A stretch of DNA of 7,290 nucleotides from Ignavibacteria bacterium. GTDB taxonomy: Bacteria > Bacteroidota > Ignavibacteria > Ignavibacteriales > Melioribacteraceae. Below the pieces are notes generated by a model. It made no database searches, was not told where the DNA came from, and saw only the letters and a list, made by a program, of their open reading frames with translations. The position numbers and the translations under genes were made by a program. Every line of letters starts with the position of its first letter. The first letter of the stretch is position 1. Below, piece by piece: positions 6,069-7,290 of the stretch. The stretch spans positions 1-7,290 of the forward strand of contig DAIEQT010000235.1 in the NCBI GenBank assembly GCA_027347545.1, in the 5' to 3' direction.

Positions 6069-7290
6069 TTATAGAATTCTTGGCATTATAAAACGCGAGC
6101 TAAAAGAAAAACTTTTATCAAAGTCTTTCATTCTCACTACAGTTTTGTTTCCGGTTTTTTTGTTTGTTATAGGCGGCGTGCAGGCACTTTTGGTAACGGA
6201 TGAAGCCGTTTCCAAATTGAATATTGTTTGTGAAGATCAAAATCTAACTCAGTCGTTTCAGAGAGAGCTTTCTCTATCTGAGCTGGTAAAAGAAGGAAAA
6301 TATTCTTTCGAGTTCTATACAATGAACCGGGAAGAACTAAAGAAGCATTTGGATGTTAACAAGAAAGCCTTACTCGAGGATAAATTGACCGGCGTTGTTT
6401 TCGTTCCAACTACTGCTTTAACAGATAAAAGATTAGAGTACTATTCGAAAACTCCTAACAACATTACACTATCGCGTAAAATAGAAGAACCAATAAACGA
6501 GGTGCTGATTGACGCATACTTCAGCAATAAAGCTCTATCTACGGAAGAACTTGATTTTGCACGGAAGGGTGTTAATTTCAACGGCTTCAAAGTTTCCAAA
6601 GAAGAAAGCATCAAAGAAGAAGGATTCGGCAGTATAGTTCTCTCATACATCTTTGCTTTCTTGTTATACATTAGTTTATTGATGTCGGGACAAATGATGC
6701 TTCAATCAGTAATTGAAGAAAAGTCAAGCCGTATTGTTGAGGTTATCCTTTCTTCGGTTAGTCCGCGCGAAATGATGACTGGAAAAATTGTTGGCTCTGC
6801 CATAACGGCGTTAATGCAGATGGGAATTTGGCTTGCAGCTATAATTACCATTGCTTCTTCAGTATTTTTTGCACTTCCGGCGGAAGTGGTTGTTGATATC
6901 AAAACCGTGCAAGTTGTTTTCTTGCTTGTAAACTTTGCTGTTGGATTAGTACTCTTTCTAAGTTTGTTTGGAATGGTCGGCTCTATTTTTGATAATCCAC
7001 AAGACGCTCAAAGCGGCATGTGGCCGGTTATGATGCTCATTATGATTCCATTTTTTGTAGCTATGTCTATGATGCAAAACCCCAATAGTCCAATTGGCAA
7101 CGTAACAGCGCTTCTTCCATTTACTTCAATAATGGTTATGCCGGTTAAAATGACAATTGTTGAAGTTCCTATTTGGCAGCTAGCACTTAGTATCGTTGTA
7201 AATATTATTGCAATCTTCTTTGTCTTTCCAATTGCCGGCAAAATTTACCGTGTTGGAATTTTACGCACCGGCAACAAGCCAAAGTGGAGC
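6061..7290 (+). CDS. ABC-2 type transporter permease, NatB-like (3' end outside window)
   Basis: An open frame of 410 codons runs without a stop to the window edge, starting at ATG 6061 eight bases inside the ATPase gene. The translation begins MFNYRILGIIKRELKEKLLS. A cytoplasmic N-terminus leads to one transmembrane segment (about 21-44). A largely polar extracytoplasmic domain follows (about 45-188), then five more hydrophobic segments: about 190-212, 244-270, 284-308, 321-338 and 373-396. Between the second and third lies EEKSSRIVEVILSSVSP (219-235), the coupling-helix region typical of ABC-2 permeases of the NatB type. The C-terminal GKIYRVGILRTGNKPKW is also characteristic and usually lies near the protein end, so probably only a few residues are missing. 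It should dimerise and pair with the ATPase as an exporter; its substrate cannot be read from sequence. Confidence 0.92.
   Translation, partial: MFNYRILGIIKRELKEKLLSKSFILTTVLFPVFLFVIGGVQALLVTDEAVSKLNIVCEDQNLTQSFQRELSLSELVKEGKYSFEFYTMNREELKKHLDVNKKALLEDKLTGVVFVPTTALTDKRLEYYSKTPNNITLSRKIEEPINEVLIDAYFSNKALSTEELDFARKGVNFNGFKVSKEESIKEEGFGSIVLSYIFAFLLYISLLMSGQMMLQSVIEEKSSRIVEVILSSVSPREMMTGKIVGSAITALMQMGIWLAAIITIASSVFFALPAEVVVDIKTVQVVFLLVNFAVGLVLFLSLFGMVGSIFDNPQDAQSGMWPVMMLIMIPFFVAMSMMQNPNSPIGNVTALLPFTSIMVMPVKMTIVEVPIWQLALSIVVNIIAIFFVFPIAGKIYRVGILRTGNKPKWS

Noticed and set aside
6441..7241. Three minus-strand open frames at the window end
   Set aside because: They are antisense to the open permease frame starting at 6061, whose transmembrane pattern and coupling motif clearly mark the real gene.

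Overview
The window carries four protein genes, all on the + strand, in an AT-rich background typical of a Gram-negative member of the Bacteroidota/Chlorobiota/Ignavibacteriota group. The first gene is the main taxonomic clue: an outer-membrane β-barrel with an N-terminal carboxypeptidase-regulatory-like domain and a TonB-receptor plug is an architecture characteristic of that superphylum. Three of the four genes have good Shine-Dalgarno sequences (AAGGAG, AAGGAA, AAGGAGG). That is unlike most Bacteroidia and makes an Ignavibacteria-like lineage more likely, but this placement is an inference.

Layout: positions 1-241 are non-coding and hold a short 9-nt quasi-repeat, a perfect 16-nt palindrome and a degenerate 13-nt direct repeat. 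At 242-2680 lies a complete 812-residue plug/β-barrel protein. A gap at 2681-2840 holds a terminator-like hairpin and a second small inverted repeat. At 2841-4889 is a complete 682-residue exported zinc metallopeptidase of family M13 (neprilysin/PepO type) with all its expected catalytic motifs. The gap at 4890-5150 is the most structured non-coding stretch: a 97-nt REP/MITE-like imperfect inverted repeat, followed by an array of CTTNNT hexamers with inverted copies on its left side and a T-tract at its end. At 5151-6068 is a NatA-type ABC ATPase, and from 6061 to the window edge its NatB-type permease, which is cut off a few residues before its expected end.

The last two genes overlap by 8 bp and clearly form one exporter operon. 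The first two genes each have their own leader and are probably separate transcription units. Both encode envelope proteins, but nothing in the sequence ties them to the same substrate.

I see no CRISPR, tRNA, rRNA, insertion-sequence transposase, toxin-antitoxin or defence gene. The coding content is ordinary. The less explained signal is in the intergenic repeats, especially the hexamer array and two hairpins (124-139 and 4907-4924) that share a core and differ by a symmetric insertion.
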